A DNA stretch of 64,000 nt. It comes from Paenibacillus plantarum (lineage in GTDB: Bacteria; Bacillota; Bacilli; Paenibacillales; NBRC-103111). Below, piece after piece: positions 44,078-52,029 of this stretch. A program made the translations under genes and the position numbers. Each line of letters starts with the position of its first letter. Position 1 is the stretch's first letter. Where the stretch lies: NCBI RefSeq assembly GCF_013141695.1, contig NZ_WHNY01000066.1, forward strand, positions 1 to 64,000, written 5' to 3'. The notes under the pieces are model-generated. The model saw only the letters and a program-made list of their open reading frames with translations, had not been told where the DNA came from and ran no database searches.

Positions 44078-45419
44078 TGAAGCATTAGAGAGAGAAGGCA
44101 TCGAATGGATCGTGGGCCGCATGATGCCAGATACATTCGAGGTCATTCATGCGGAGAACGGCCGCATTGCGATTCAAAAAGCAGACGAACACCGCCCCCA
44201 CATCATCCTCATGGATATCCGAATGCCGGGCATTCAGGGGTTGGAGGCATTACGAGAAATCAAAGCGGGGCATCCTCAGACGAAAATGGTGCTAGTGACC
44301 GCCTACGAGCAATTCGAGTATGCCAGAGAGGCCCTTTCCTTAGGGGTCAAGGACTATCTAGTCAAACCTGCCAAACGGGATCAGATTGTCGAGCTCCTAC
44401 AGCGCTTAATAGTGGAAATTGAGCAAGAAGGACGGAAGCGGGAGGGAGAGCTCGCGATGCGGGATAACTATTTTCAGCTGCTTCCACTGGCCGAGACGGA
44501 AATGGCGTTAGTCATTATGTCCGATCCTGTGAATGAAATGGATGCCGGGTATTTGGCGGATATTTTGGAGATATCGACGGAACAGGGATGTGCACTAGTG
44601 CTTGCTCTGCCAGAGCTTGGGCCAATATCCGATAAGGATGTCAGCACTGCGAAGAAGAAAATCTACGAAACCGTCAAAACCTTCACAAAAGGTTATCTTA
44701 AGAATCGCGTCGGGTGTGTAGTCAGCTCGATGGTGCATTGGCATATGGCCATCTTTCTCGTGGACCGTGCTCAGGTGACTGCTGAGGTTCTGCGGGAAGA
44801 AGCTGCGTCCTTAGGTGCTAAGCTCGTGGAGCATCTGCGTCAGGCACGCGGCATTGACGTGAATATAGGCATCGGTTCGATTCGGTATGAGTTGGAGGGC
44901 ATCCGCACGTCTTACTTTGAAGCTGTTTTTGCGGCGACGTATGATAAAAAGTGGGGCAACCTGCGGTCCTTCGAGGAACTGAAAGGGCTCCCTGCGGAAG
45001 GGCAGCGAGGCTTGGCCGAACCGCGTACCGCCGACAATTCATCGGAGCGCACTTACGTGGAGTTAGCCATTCGGCGAATCCGTGAGGAGCGTGAACACCA
45101 GACATGGACGGTGCTAGATCGTGCACTGAGTTACATTCATGAGAAGCTCCAGGAAGACATTTCACTCGAGGGCGTTGCTGAGCTTGTCCACTTGAATCCC
45201 CATTATTTTAGCAAAGTGTTCAAACAGCAAACTGGCGAAACTTTCATCGACTATGTAACACGGCTGCGCATTGAGAAGGCCAAGGAACTCATTAACGAGG
45301 GTCATCTTAGCCTGAAGGAAGTTTGCTATTTGGTTGGTTATAAGGATCCGAATTATTTCAGCCGCGTGTTCAAAAAGGTAACAGGTGTCACCCCTACGGA
45401 GTACCGCACGGGGCAATAA
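44052..45419 (+). CDS. YesN-type response regulator with AraC DNA-binding domain
   Basis: 455 residues: receiver with DDE at 8-10 and phosphoacceptor D55 (ILMDIRMPG), YAREALSLGVKDYLVKPAKR; a variable middle region; C-terminal double HTH of the AraC family from about 355 (EDISLEGVAELVHLNPHYFS, SLKEVCYLVGYKDPNYFSRV). ATG 44052 after AAAGGAGG overlaps the kinase gene by 26 bp. Probable target is the sugar symporter gene that follows after a terminator. Confidence 0.92.
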   Translation: MYRLLIADDEALEREGIEWIVGRMMPDTFEVIHAENGRIAIQKADEHRPHIILMDIRMPGIQGLEALREIKAGHPQTKMVLVTAYEQFEYAREALSLGVKDYLVKPAKRDQIVELLQRLIVEIEQEGRKREGELAMRDNYFQLLPLAETEMALVIMSDPVNEMDAGYLADILEISTEQGCALVLALPELGPISDKDVSTAKKKIYETVKTFTKGYLKNRVGCVVSSMVHWHMAIFLVDRAQVTAEVLREEAASLGAKLVEHLRQARGIDVNIGIGSIRYELEGIRTSYFEAVFAATYDKKWGNLRSFEELKGLPAEGQRGLAEPRTADNSSERTYVELAIRRIREEREHQTWTVLDRALSYIHEKLQEDISLEGVAELVHLNPHYFSKVFKQQTGETFIDYVTRLRIEKAKELINEGHLSLKEVCYLVGYKDPNYFSRVFKKVTGVTPTEYRTGQ

Positions 45420-45422
45420 GGG

Positions 45423-45453
45423 AAAATAGTCCATGCCGTGCAAGGACTATTTT
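45423..45453 (+). terminator. Intrinsic terminator after the YesN gene
   Basis: 10-bp stem AAAATAGTCC / GGACTATTTT, the T-run being part of the stem. Confidence 0.65.
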
Positions 45454-45503
45454 GCTATTTCCAGACAAGATTGTGCTAGCCGGAGGCCGGGAAGAGGCGT
45501 GAG

Positions 45504-45588
45504 TTTGTGACGGATTATTTTTATGCTGGTATATCACAAATTAGTGCAGGGAATGGTTCCCCAGCCGTCAGAAAACCCATGCTATAAT
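45504..45588 (+). promoter_or_regulatory. Candidate activator-dependent promoter of the sugar symporter
   Basis: A consensus -10 TATAAT (45583-45588) has no proper -35. Upstream, TTTGTGA (45504-45510) and TCACAAA (45534-45540) form an inverted repeat with a 23-bp interval, a possible site for the YesN-type regulator. Confidence 0.45.
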
Positions 45589-45663
45589 GAGTCTCGCTTC
45601 ACACAAAATGTAAGATCAAAGACTCGCATGAAGGTGCGGTAGACGTCAGAAAGGACCATCATT

Positions 45664-47046
45664 ATGAGTGTACAAATAGACAATTCAAATCAACAAGTTA
45701 GCATAAAATTCGTCACGCTCGTCTCCATCGTTGCTGCGCTCGGCGGGCTTCTGTTTGGGTTCGATACGGCTGTTGTATCGGGAGCGGTTGGTTTCATGAA
45801 AGAACGCTTTTCGCTTAGCGAAGTGGAGGTAGGCTGGGCGGTTTCCAGCTTAATCATTGGGTGCATCGTGGGTGCAGCAGCATCTGGCGTCCTGAGTGAT
45901 CGTTTCGGTCGGAAAAAGGTGCTCATTGCAGCGGCGCTGCTTTTCATTATTGGCTCTATCGGCTCTGCGATCCCGGATACATTCACGGGATATATTATTG
46001 CTCGTATCATTGGCGGACTCGGCATTGGGATCACCTCAACGCTTTGCCCGCTGTATAATGCGGAGATCGCACCTGCGAAATATCGCGGCCGACTGGTGGC
46101 ATTGAACCAATTTGCTACGGTGACGGGGATTTTCCTCGTGTATTTCATCAATACCAGCATTGCGAATCATTCCGATGAGGCCTGGAATATTGCGTCGGGC
46201 TGGCGTTGGATGTTCGGTTTCGGGGCATTCCCTGGCTTAGTGTTCTTAGTGCTGCTATTCTTCGTACCCGAAAGCCCAAGATGGTTAATCAAGCAAGGAA
46301 GAGCTGCTGAGTCACTTCCGATCTTGCTGCGCATTCATGGGGAAGAACTAGCTAAAAAAGAAGTAATGGAGATCAAGGAATCTTTTAAACAAGAAAATGG
46401 CTCCATTCGCCAACTGTTCAGCCCAGCGCTGCGCCTTGCGTTAATCGTCGGTGTGGGCTTGGCCATTCTCCAGCAAGTGACGGGCATCAACGCCGTTATG
46501 TACTACGCGCCTGAGATTTTCAAACAAACGGGTACAGGCACGAATGCTGCACTGACGCAGACAATTCTGGTCGGATTAATCAACTTTCTCTTCACGATCC
46601 TTGCGATATGGCTCATCGATAAAGTCGGTCGGAAGGTGCTGCTGCTGGTCGGTTCAGCTTCAATGACAGTCTGCTTAGCGGTGATTGGCATCGCGTTCCA
46701 CACGGGTCACACATCAGGCAATCTCGTACTCGTCTTTATCCTACTTTACGTAGCTTCCTTCGCGGTATCCTTAGGGCCTGTTGTTTGGGTGATCATGTCC
46801 GAAATTTTCCCGAATCGTATTCGCGGCAAAGCAACAGCTATCGCTTCCATGGCACTGTGGATCGCAGATTATGTGGTCTCACAGACGTTCCCTCCGTTGC
46901 TTAGCTCTGCAGGTCCAGCGATAACCTTCTGGATCTTCGGCATCCTTTCCTTGGTGACGTTCGTCTTCACCATGCGAGTTGTGCCTGAAACGAAGGGTAG
47001 ATCACTAGAAGAAATCGAGTCCCTATGGTCCGCGAAAAAAGCATAA
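45664..47046 (+). CDS. Sugar:H+ symporter, major facilitator sugar-porter family (XylE/AraE-like)
   Basis: 460 residues with 12 hydrophobic helices and all sugar-porter marks: GGLLFGFDTAVVSGA, DRFGRKKVL, PAKYRGRLVALNQ, PESPRWLIKQGR, QQVTGINAVMYYAPEIF, DKVGRKVLLL, PVVWVIMSEIFPNRIRG and PETKGRSLEEIE. It imports a monosaccharide, with xylose, arabinose or glucose as likely candidates. Position right after a binding-protein/LytS/YesN trio suggests it is the induced transporter. ATG 45664 follows AAAGGA. Confidence 0.92.
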   Translation: MSVQIDNSNQQVSIKFVTLVSIVAALGGLLFGFDTAVVSGAVGFMKERFSLSEVEVGWAVSSLIIGCIVGAAASGVLSDRFGRKKVLIAAALLFIIGSIGSAIPDTFTGYIIARIIGGLGIGITSTLCPLYNAEIAPAKYRGRLVALNQFATVTGIFLVYFINTSIANHSDEAWNIASGWRWMFGFGAFPGLVFLVLLFFVPESPRWLIKQGRAAESLPILLRIHGEELAKKEVMEIKESFKQENGSIRQLFSPALRLALIVGVGLAILQQVTGINAVMYYAPEIFKQTGTGTNAALTQTILVGLINFLFTILAIWLIDKVGRKVLLLVGSASMTVCLAVIGIAFHTGHTSGNLVLVFILLYVASFAVSLGPVVWVIMSEIFPNRIRGKATAIASMALWIADYVVSQTFPPLLSSAGPAITFWIFGILSLVTFVFTMRVVPETKGRSLEEIESLWSAKKA

Positions 47047-47060
47047 ATGCATGAACAGAA

Positions 47061-47089
47061 AGGCCGGGGCCCTAACCTCGGCTTTTTTG
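47061..47089 (+). terminator. Intrinsic terminator of the symporter gene
   Basis: AGGCCGGGG / CCTCGGCTT imperfect stem (47061-47069, 47076-47084) followed by a T-run. Confidence 0.75.
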
Positions 47090-47216
47090 GTATGTATGCG
47101 AAGGAAGCTCCCCCACACTCGTCGCTATTTCTTGATTTGAACCCGCATCTACAGGTAAGATGAAGCTAGGACAATCGGATGTACTTGTTAATCGGACAAA
47201 ATAGAGGAGGCATCGT

Positions 47217-47708
47217 ATGATAGCTGATCTTCAACCCGTTCAAAGTGGATATTTGGCTCGTTATGAGCGTCATTGGCAGCATGATGTGAAGGAAGTTTGG
47301 TCATGGTTGACGGAAAATGACAAGCTCACGCAGTGGTTTCCCGAGTTAGAGGTGGGCGAACTCCGTGAAGGCGGCATGATAAAGTTCAATATGCCTGACG
47401 GGACGGTTATTCCTATGGACATTATTGAGTTTAGCCAAGACCAGGTGTTGGCTTTTACATGGGATAAGGATCGCGTACGTTTCGAGCTTCATGCAGAGTC
47501 AGACGGTGGATGTCGTCTCGTGTTCAGTGAGCATTTACATCAAATAACAGAGCACACGCCAAGGGATTTGGCTGGGTGGCATGTGTGTTTAGATGTGATT
47601 GAGGCGTTGCTAGAGGGTAGAACGATTGCCGCACGTAAGGATATGTGGAATAGTTGGTATGTGAAATATAAGCAGCTGACAGACGCAGTTCTGACGAATC
47701 AGGCGTAA
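47217..47708 (+). CDS. SRPBCC (START-like, AHSA1-type) domain protein
   Basis: 163 residues. The pattern of the helix-grip fold is plain: RHWQHDVKEVWSWLTENDKLTQWFPE, EGGMIKFNMPDG, VLAFTWDKDRVRFELHAESDGGCRLVFSEH, LAGWHVCLDVIEALLEG. Such proteins bind hydrophobic ligands or act as environmental-stress (AHSA1-like) factors; the ligand is unknown. ATG 47217 after GAGGAGG. The SDR gene follows 36 bp later, probably in one operon. Confidence 0.85.
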   Translation: MIADLQPVQSGYLARYERHWQHDVKEVWSWLTENDKLTQWFPELEVGELREGGMIKFNMPDGTVIPMDIIEFSQDQVLAFTWDKDRVRFELHAESDGGCRLVFSEHLHQITEHTPRDLAGWHVCLDVIEALLEGRTIAARKDMWNSWYVKYKQLTDAVLTNQA

Positions 47709-47744
47709 TACATACATAAATATGGGGATTACGGAGGCGAAATC

Positions 47745-48761
47745 ATGAAGGCATTATTTATTGGTGGAACGGGCACGATCAGCTCGGCGATTACGAGACA
47801 ACTGCTAGCCGAAGGTTGTGAGTTATATTTATTGAACCGAGGCACGCGCAATGCGGACTTGCCAGAAGGTGCGCATATTCTGCAGGCAGACATTAACGAC
47901 GAGGAGCGCGTGGCGAAGCTGATCGAGGACTTATCGTTCGATGTTGTCGCGGATTTTATCGCGTTCGAGCCGTCCCAGTTGGAGCGGGATTACCGACTTT
48001 TTCAAGGTAAAACAAAGCAATTCATCTTCATCAGCTCGGCTTCCGCGTATCAGACACCTTTATCCGATTATCGGATCACGGAAGGAACGCCATTATCGAA
48101 CCCCTTATGGGCATACTCCAGAAATAAAATCGCTTGTGAAGAGTATTTAGTTAAACAATACCGGGAGCAAGGCTTCCCGATTACAATTATTCGGCCGAGC
48201 CATACGTATGATGAGCGCTCTATCCCTCTTGGTGTGCATGGTACGAAGGGGAGCTGGCAGGTAGCGAAGCGCATGCTGGAGAATAAGCCCGTGATTATTC
48301 ACGGCGACGGAACGTCGTTGTGGACGATGACGCACAACAGCGATTTTGCCAAAGGTTTCATCGGTCTCATGGGCAATCTTCATGCGATTGGGGAATCTGT
48401 CCATATCACATCGGATGAGACATTGACGTGGAATCAGATCTACGAAGCGATCGCTGATGCGCTTGGCGTGAAGCTTCACGCGGTGCATGTGGCGTCAGAG
48501 TTCCTCGACGCTTGCAGCGCACAAGACTACCGTGGAGGCTTGCTTGGGGATAAGGCGAACTCCGTTGTTTTCGACAACACGAAGTTGAAGGGGCTTGTGC
48601 CTGAATTCGTGGCTACAACACGATTCGAACAAGGGATGAAGCGGACGATTGCGAATATCCTAGCTAATCCTGAGCTGCAGCGGGAAGATCCGGAATTCGA
48701 TGCGTGGTGCGACAAGGTAGTTGGAGCACTAGAGTCAGCGAAGAAAGCGATTCTTGGGTAA
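47745..48761 (+). CDS. NAD-dependent epimerase/dehydratase (extended SDR)
   Basis: 338 residues: FIGGTGTISSAITRQLL (GxxGxxG), LQADIND, SSASAYQTP, YSRNKIACEEYL (YxxxK catalytic pair), IRPSHTYDERSIP, FDNTKLKGL. Resembles the CSP41/isoflavone-reductase-like group found widely in Paenibacillus. Substrate unknown. In operon with the SRPBCC protein and ended by the hairpin at 48772-48820. Confidence 0.88.
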   Translation: MKALFIGGTGTISSAITRQLLAEGCELYLLNRGTRNADLPEGAHILQADINDEERVAKLIEDLSFDVVADFIAFEPSQLERDYRLFQGKTKQFIFISSASAYQTPLSDYRITEGTPLSNPLWAYSRNKIACEEYLVKQYREQGFPITIIRPSHTYDERSIPLGVHGTKGSWQVAKRMLENKPVIIHGDGTSLWTMTHNSDFAKGFIGLMGNLHAIGESVHITSDETLTWNQIYEAIADALGVKLHAVHVASEFLDACSAQDYRGGLLGDKANSVVFDNTKLKGLVPEFVATTRFEQGMKRTIANILANPELQREDPEFDAWCDKVVGALESAKKAILG

Positions 48762-48771
48762 ATTGCGCAGG

Positions 48772-48820
48772 AAAAGACACCTTCCAAGTTAGGTTGGGGC
48801 GTGTCTTTTTCATTAAATCA
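48772..48820 (+). terminator. Intrinsic terminator after the SDR gene
   Basis: AAAAGACAC / GTGTCTTTT outer stem (48772-48780, 48811-48819) with an inner CCAA/TTGG helix, then TTT. Confidence 0.65.
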
Positions 48821-48847
48821 CACTTCACTTTCGGCTTTCCCACTCGA

Positions 48848-49034
48848 CTAAATGGAAAACATACAGTTAATTCTCGCGAATTCCTCCGAATTCCACGATT
48901 AGATGGAAATTATGTAGTTAAATCATTGAGTTTCATCCGTATTCTCTTGAAATCTTGAAATTACATGGAGAATTTCCAGTTAATTCACTGAAACGCGAAT
49001 TAGAGGTGAAATTAGCTGTACAAAATGCAGTTAT
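48848..49034. repeat. Four-dyad intergenic element, family 1, copy C (51-62-51)
   Basis: 23-bp sites start at 48848, 48899, 48961 and 49012 (CTAAATG...CAGTTAA, TTAGATG...TAGTTAA, TTACATG...CAGTTAA, TTAGCTG...CAGTTAT). It fills the gap between the convergent SDR and FlxA-like genes. Confidence 0.85.
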
Positions 49035-49103
49035 TCTAGTGTTTGGCCCAAAGTTGCCCGCATCTCTGCACGAGAGAGGAGCGCCAACGTGGCTGCCGTA
49101 TAC

Positions 49104-49143
49104 AAAAAAGGGACGTACTTTTCAAGTACAGTCCCTTTTTTTG
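49104..49143. terminator. Long hairpin with flanking A- and T-runs
   Basis: AAAAAAGGGAC-g-TACTT / AAGTA-ca-GTCCCTTTTTT with loop TTC. It works in either direction and ends the FlxA-like transcript. Next to it is CCGTCC-TTGAA-GGACGG (49163-49179). Confidence 0.8.
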
Positions 49144-49187
49144 TATTTCTCCATAAACACTCCCGTCCTTGAAGGACGGCGGAGGCT

Positions 49188-49544
49188 TTAAATCAGAATA
49201 TCCAACGTACCGTTGGGATTCGTGTTTACTTTTTTGCTGGCAGCGTTGTTCGGGCCGGAAGGGTTGTTCGAGTTCCTAGCGCCGGAATCGTGTTGGCTAG
49301 AGCTAGCGCCGCTACTGGATTTCGAGCTCGCCTGCGCGATTTGCTGATCAATCTGCTGGATCTGTTGCTGGATGAGCTGCACCTTGCGCTCTTTCGTCTT
49401 CTGATCGTCCTTGCTCTGCTGTTCCTTCGTTAGTTCGGCTTGCAGCTTGGCCTTTTGTTTCTCAAGGGCAGCTGAATCCGTTGAGCTGGAGGTGAAGGAA
49501 TACGAACTGCTGCTGGATGTGGTTGATGCAATGGAAATCGACAT
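49188..49544 (-). CDS. FlxA-like small protein
   Basis: 118 residues from ATG 49544 (AAAGGAGACC upstream). Ser/Thr-rich head (SISIASTTSSSSSYSF), a charged coiled-coil (AALEKQKAKLQAEL, KVQLIQQQIQQIDQQIAQ), a Ser/Asn-rich linker and a short hydrophobic end GTLDILI. The coiled coil and the LD(I/V)LI end are the pattern of FlxA-like family proteins. Their function is poorly known; they are linked to flagellar regulons in enterics. No flagellar gene is near here. Confidence 0.7.
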   Translation of the reverse strand: MSISIASTTSSSSSYSFTSSSTDSAALEKQKAKLQAELTKEQQSKDDQKTKERKVQLIQQQIQQIDQQIAQASSKSSSGASSSQHDSGARNSNNPSGPNNAASKKVNTNPNGTLDILI

Positions 49545-49756
49545 GATGATCGGGGTCTCCTTTCTAACTTCAATTTGGACATGTTGAAAAGCCCACAGGC
49601 GATTATGACATGCCAAATTGAGGAAACGCTGAAGGCGCACTGAGGATTTGCTTAAAATTGGAGATCGAGTGAGGCAAGCAGCAACTTACTCACCTTATTC
49701 GAAGTGGAATCCGTATAATGGATATATAAGGACATGGATTTGAAAGGCGGATAACA

Positions 49757-50602
49757 ATGTCGAATTTGATTAGAATCGGACTCTTTTCCAAAATCGCACA
49801 GGTAACCATACGCACCCTGCGCCATTACGATGAGCGCGGCTTACTAAAGCCAGCTTATATCGACATCGCGACCAGCTATCGGTATTACACGTATGAGCAG
49901 CTCACTCGAATTCATCATATCGTGGTGCTGAAGGAGACGGGGTTCTCGTTAGATGAAATCGCGACGATGATCGATCAAGCACTCACAATGGACGATATGA
50001 AGCAGATGATGCATAAGAAGAAAGCGGAGCTAGCGAATCAAATAGAGGAAGCCTCACAACAAATGGCGCGTATTGAGTCTAGATTGCATCAATTAGAACG
50101 ACTAGGCGAGAAGCCTGTGTATGAGGTTGGGATTAAGTCGGTACCAGTGCTCTATATGGCTGGGCTTCGCCGAATCGTACCACGCCTACAGGATATGCCC
50201 GTCTACCGCTGTCAGATGTTTGAGGAGCTCGAGGAAGGGCTGGGAGGCAGTGCATCGATCGACCCTATGCAACAGGAGTACGTTCTGTATCATATGACGG
50301 AGTTTATTGAGGAGAATTTCGATATTGAAGTAGGGTTTAGTTTCGATTCATTAGCCCACTTACGCCCAACTGGCCCCATCATCGCATATGAAATTCCAGC
50401 TGAGCCCATGGTGGCAAGCCTGATTTACAAAGGGCCTTTCATGGGTGTTGGAGAGGGGATTCTAGCGCTTTTTACATGGCTCGGGGTTAATGGCTATGCA
50501 CAAACCGGTCCGGTTCGCGAGCTGCACCTATTCGGAAGAGAAAACCATCTTGAAGATTACAACAATGTAGTTGTGGAGCTTCAAGTGCCTATATCCCAAT
50601 AG
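49757..50602 (+). CDS. MerR-family regulator with GyrI-like effector domain
   Basis: 281 residues. MerR winged helix (IGLFSKIAQVTIRTLRHYDE, GLLKPAYIDIATSYRYYTYE), a coiled-coil linker (about 75-118) and a GyrI/BmrR-type ligand domain (PVYEVGIKSVPVLYMAGLRR; YEIPAEPMVASLIYKGPF; REL). BmrR-like proteins bind hydrophobic cations and activate by untwisting a promoter with a 19-bp spacer; such a promoter is found in front of the next gene. ATG 49757, ribosome site AAAGGCGG. Confidence 0.9.
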   Translation: MSNLIRIGLFSKIAQVTIRTLRHYDERGLLKPAYIDIATSYRYYTYEQLTRIHHIVVLKETGFSLDEIATMIDQALTMDDMKQMMHKKKAELANQIEEASQQMARIESRLHQLERLGEKPVYEVGIKSVPVLYMAGLRRIVPRLQDMPVYRCQMFEELEEGLGGSASIDPMQQEYVLYHMTEFIEENFDIEVGFSFDSLAHLRPTGPIIAYEIPAEPMVASLIYKGPFMGVGEGILALFTWLGVNGYAQTGPVRELHLFGRENHLEDYNNVVVELQVPISQ

Positions 50603-50628
50603 GCTGCCAACTATTTTGTAAATGTCTC

Positions 50629-50659
50629 TTGACTCTCTCGTTACGGTAGACAATATCGT
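50629..50659 (+). promoter_or_regulatory. MerR-type promoter with 19-bp spacer
   Basis: TTGACT (50629-50634), 19-bp spacer, TATCGT (50654-50659). The overlong spacer is a hallmark of MerR-activated promoters; no strong dyad was seen within it. Confidence 0.5.
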
Positions 50660-50689
50660 TAGGGTATCGAAAACGAGGGGGCATGATGA

Positions 50690-51643
50690 ATGAGTAATCA
50701 AGTGCATGTGATTGTGGGAACGGGGCCACTCGGGATGGCGGTCATGGGGGAATTAAAGCGGCGTGGAGTCGAGCGTATACGCATGGTAAATCGCAGCGGG
50801 AGATTGTCCGAGACGGCAGCGGTGGAAGTGGCCAAAGGGGATGCTTCCCAACTTGCTGATGCGGTAGCGATGTGCAAGGATGCTGCTGTGGTCTATCACT
50901 GTGCTCATCCAGGCTATACGAAATGGCCGACCCAATTTCCCGGCCTTACCCGAGGAGTTATGGCAGGTGCTGCTGCTGCAGGTGCGAAACTGATCTACGG
51001 TGACAATCTGTACATGTATGGCCAACCGAATCAACCTCTGACGGAGGACCTACCACACCTAGCTACTGGCAAAAAAGGGCTAACACGCGCCCAAATGGCG
51101 GAGGAATTGCTGCTTGCGCATCAATCGGGGAAGGTTCGCGTGGCGATTGGCCGCGCCTCGGACTTCTATGGCCCAGGTGTTAAGCAGTCCTCCTTGGGTG
51201 AGCGTGTCTTTGGCTTCGCCTTGAGCGGCAAGCCTGTAGGTCTGCTGGGTAATCTGGATATGCCACATACCTATACGTATATTGATGACTTTGCGAGAGG
51301 ACTTGTGACACTCGGTCAAGAGGAGCGCGCATTGGGAGAAGTCTGGCATATACCAAGCGCGAAAACGCACACAACCCGGGAGATGTTAGGGCTGATTTTC
51401 GATGAGCTAGGCTCGACAAGTAAAATAAGTACATTATCCCGTCCGATGGTGACGATGATCGGTCTTTTCCATCCAATGCTGAGGGAACTCAAGGAAGTCT
51501 TATACGAGTTTGAGCATCCCTTCATCCTGGATCACAGCAAGTTCGAGGCTGCCTTTGGCCCGCAAACGACGACCCCGCATGTGGAAGCCATCAGGCATAC
51601 CGTGCGGTGGTATAAGGAAATGATGCAGGAACAGCGCGTTTGA
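50690..51643 (+). CDS. NAD-dependent epimerase/dehydratase family enzyme, paralogue of 6131-7081
   Basis: 317 residues: HVIVGTGPLGMAVMGEL (GxGxxG variant), VYHCAHPGYTKWPTQFPGL, GDNLYMYGQ, RASDFYGPG, MPHTYTYIDDFARGLV. Same atypical SDR group as 6131-7081, including FHPMLRELKEVLYEFEHPFI against FVPVMKEVVEMLYLTTDPLR. Likely activated by the MerR protein upstream. Substrate unknown. ATG 50690 after GAGGGGG. Confidence 0.86.
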   Translation: MSNQVHVIVGTGPLGMAVMGELKRRGVERIRMVNRSGRLSETAAVEVAKGDASQLADAVAMCKDAAVVYHCAHPGYTKWPTQFPGLTRGVMAGAAAAGAKLIYGDNLYMYGQPNQPLTEDLPHLATGKKGLTRAQMAEELLLAHQSGKVRVAIGRASDFYGPGVKQSSLGERVFGFALSGKPVGLLGNLDMPHTYTYIDDFARGLVTLGQEERALGEVWHIPSAKTHTTREMLGLIFDELGSTSKISTLSRPMVTMIGLFHPMLRELKEVLYEFEHPFILDHSKFEAAFGPQTTTPHVEAIRHTVRWYKEMMQEQRV

Positions 51644-51734
51644 TAGCATAGACCTACCACACGGAGTTGCATATGATCCAGTTCCATGTCTATCATCTGT
51701 CCATGAAATGGCTGATGTTAGAGCCTCAATGAGA

Positions 51735-51918
51735 GATACGGAACGTAGTTCCCCTATTTCGAGATATTTGGGCATTTTCTGAAAGTTGCGGAACGTCAGT
51801 TCGCTATTTGTGCGTTTTCGGTGGTTTTTTGAGCAATTCTGACTGATAGCGGAACCACGTTCCGTTTTGCTCCGAAATTGCGACTTTCAGGATCGATAGC
51901 GGAACCACGTTCCGTTTC
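51735..51918. repeat. Four-dyad intergenic element, family 2 (50-61-50)
   Basis: 23-bp sites start at 51735, 51785, 51846 and 51896 with the consensus ATAGCGGAAC-N3-GTTCCGnTAT; sites 3 and 4 are almost identical (CGGAAC-CAC-GTTCCG). It lies between convergent SDR and catalase genes and explains most of 51644-52029. Confidence 0.85.
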
Positions 51919-51997
51919 ACCTCTAGCATGCAGCGCCCGTCGCCGCTGCAGCGATGCATTTTCGCGCGTACTGCACGCGAAAACCTCCCCCAAACCC

Positions 51998-52021
51998 AAA
52001 AAGGCACCCATCCCGGGTGCC
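51998..52021 (-). terminator. Terminator of the catalase gene
   Basis: GGCACCC / GGGTGCC (52003-52009, 52015-52021) with a five-T tail on the minus strand. Confidence 0.85.
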
Positions 52022-52029
52022 TTCCCTTC

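Noticed and set aside
45504..45540. CRP/FNR-type site TTTGTGA...TCACAAA
   Set aside because: The 23-bp interval is too long for a CRP/FNR dimer; kept only as a possible site for the AraC-type regulator.
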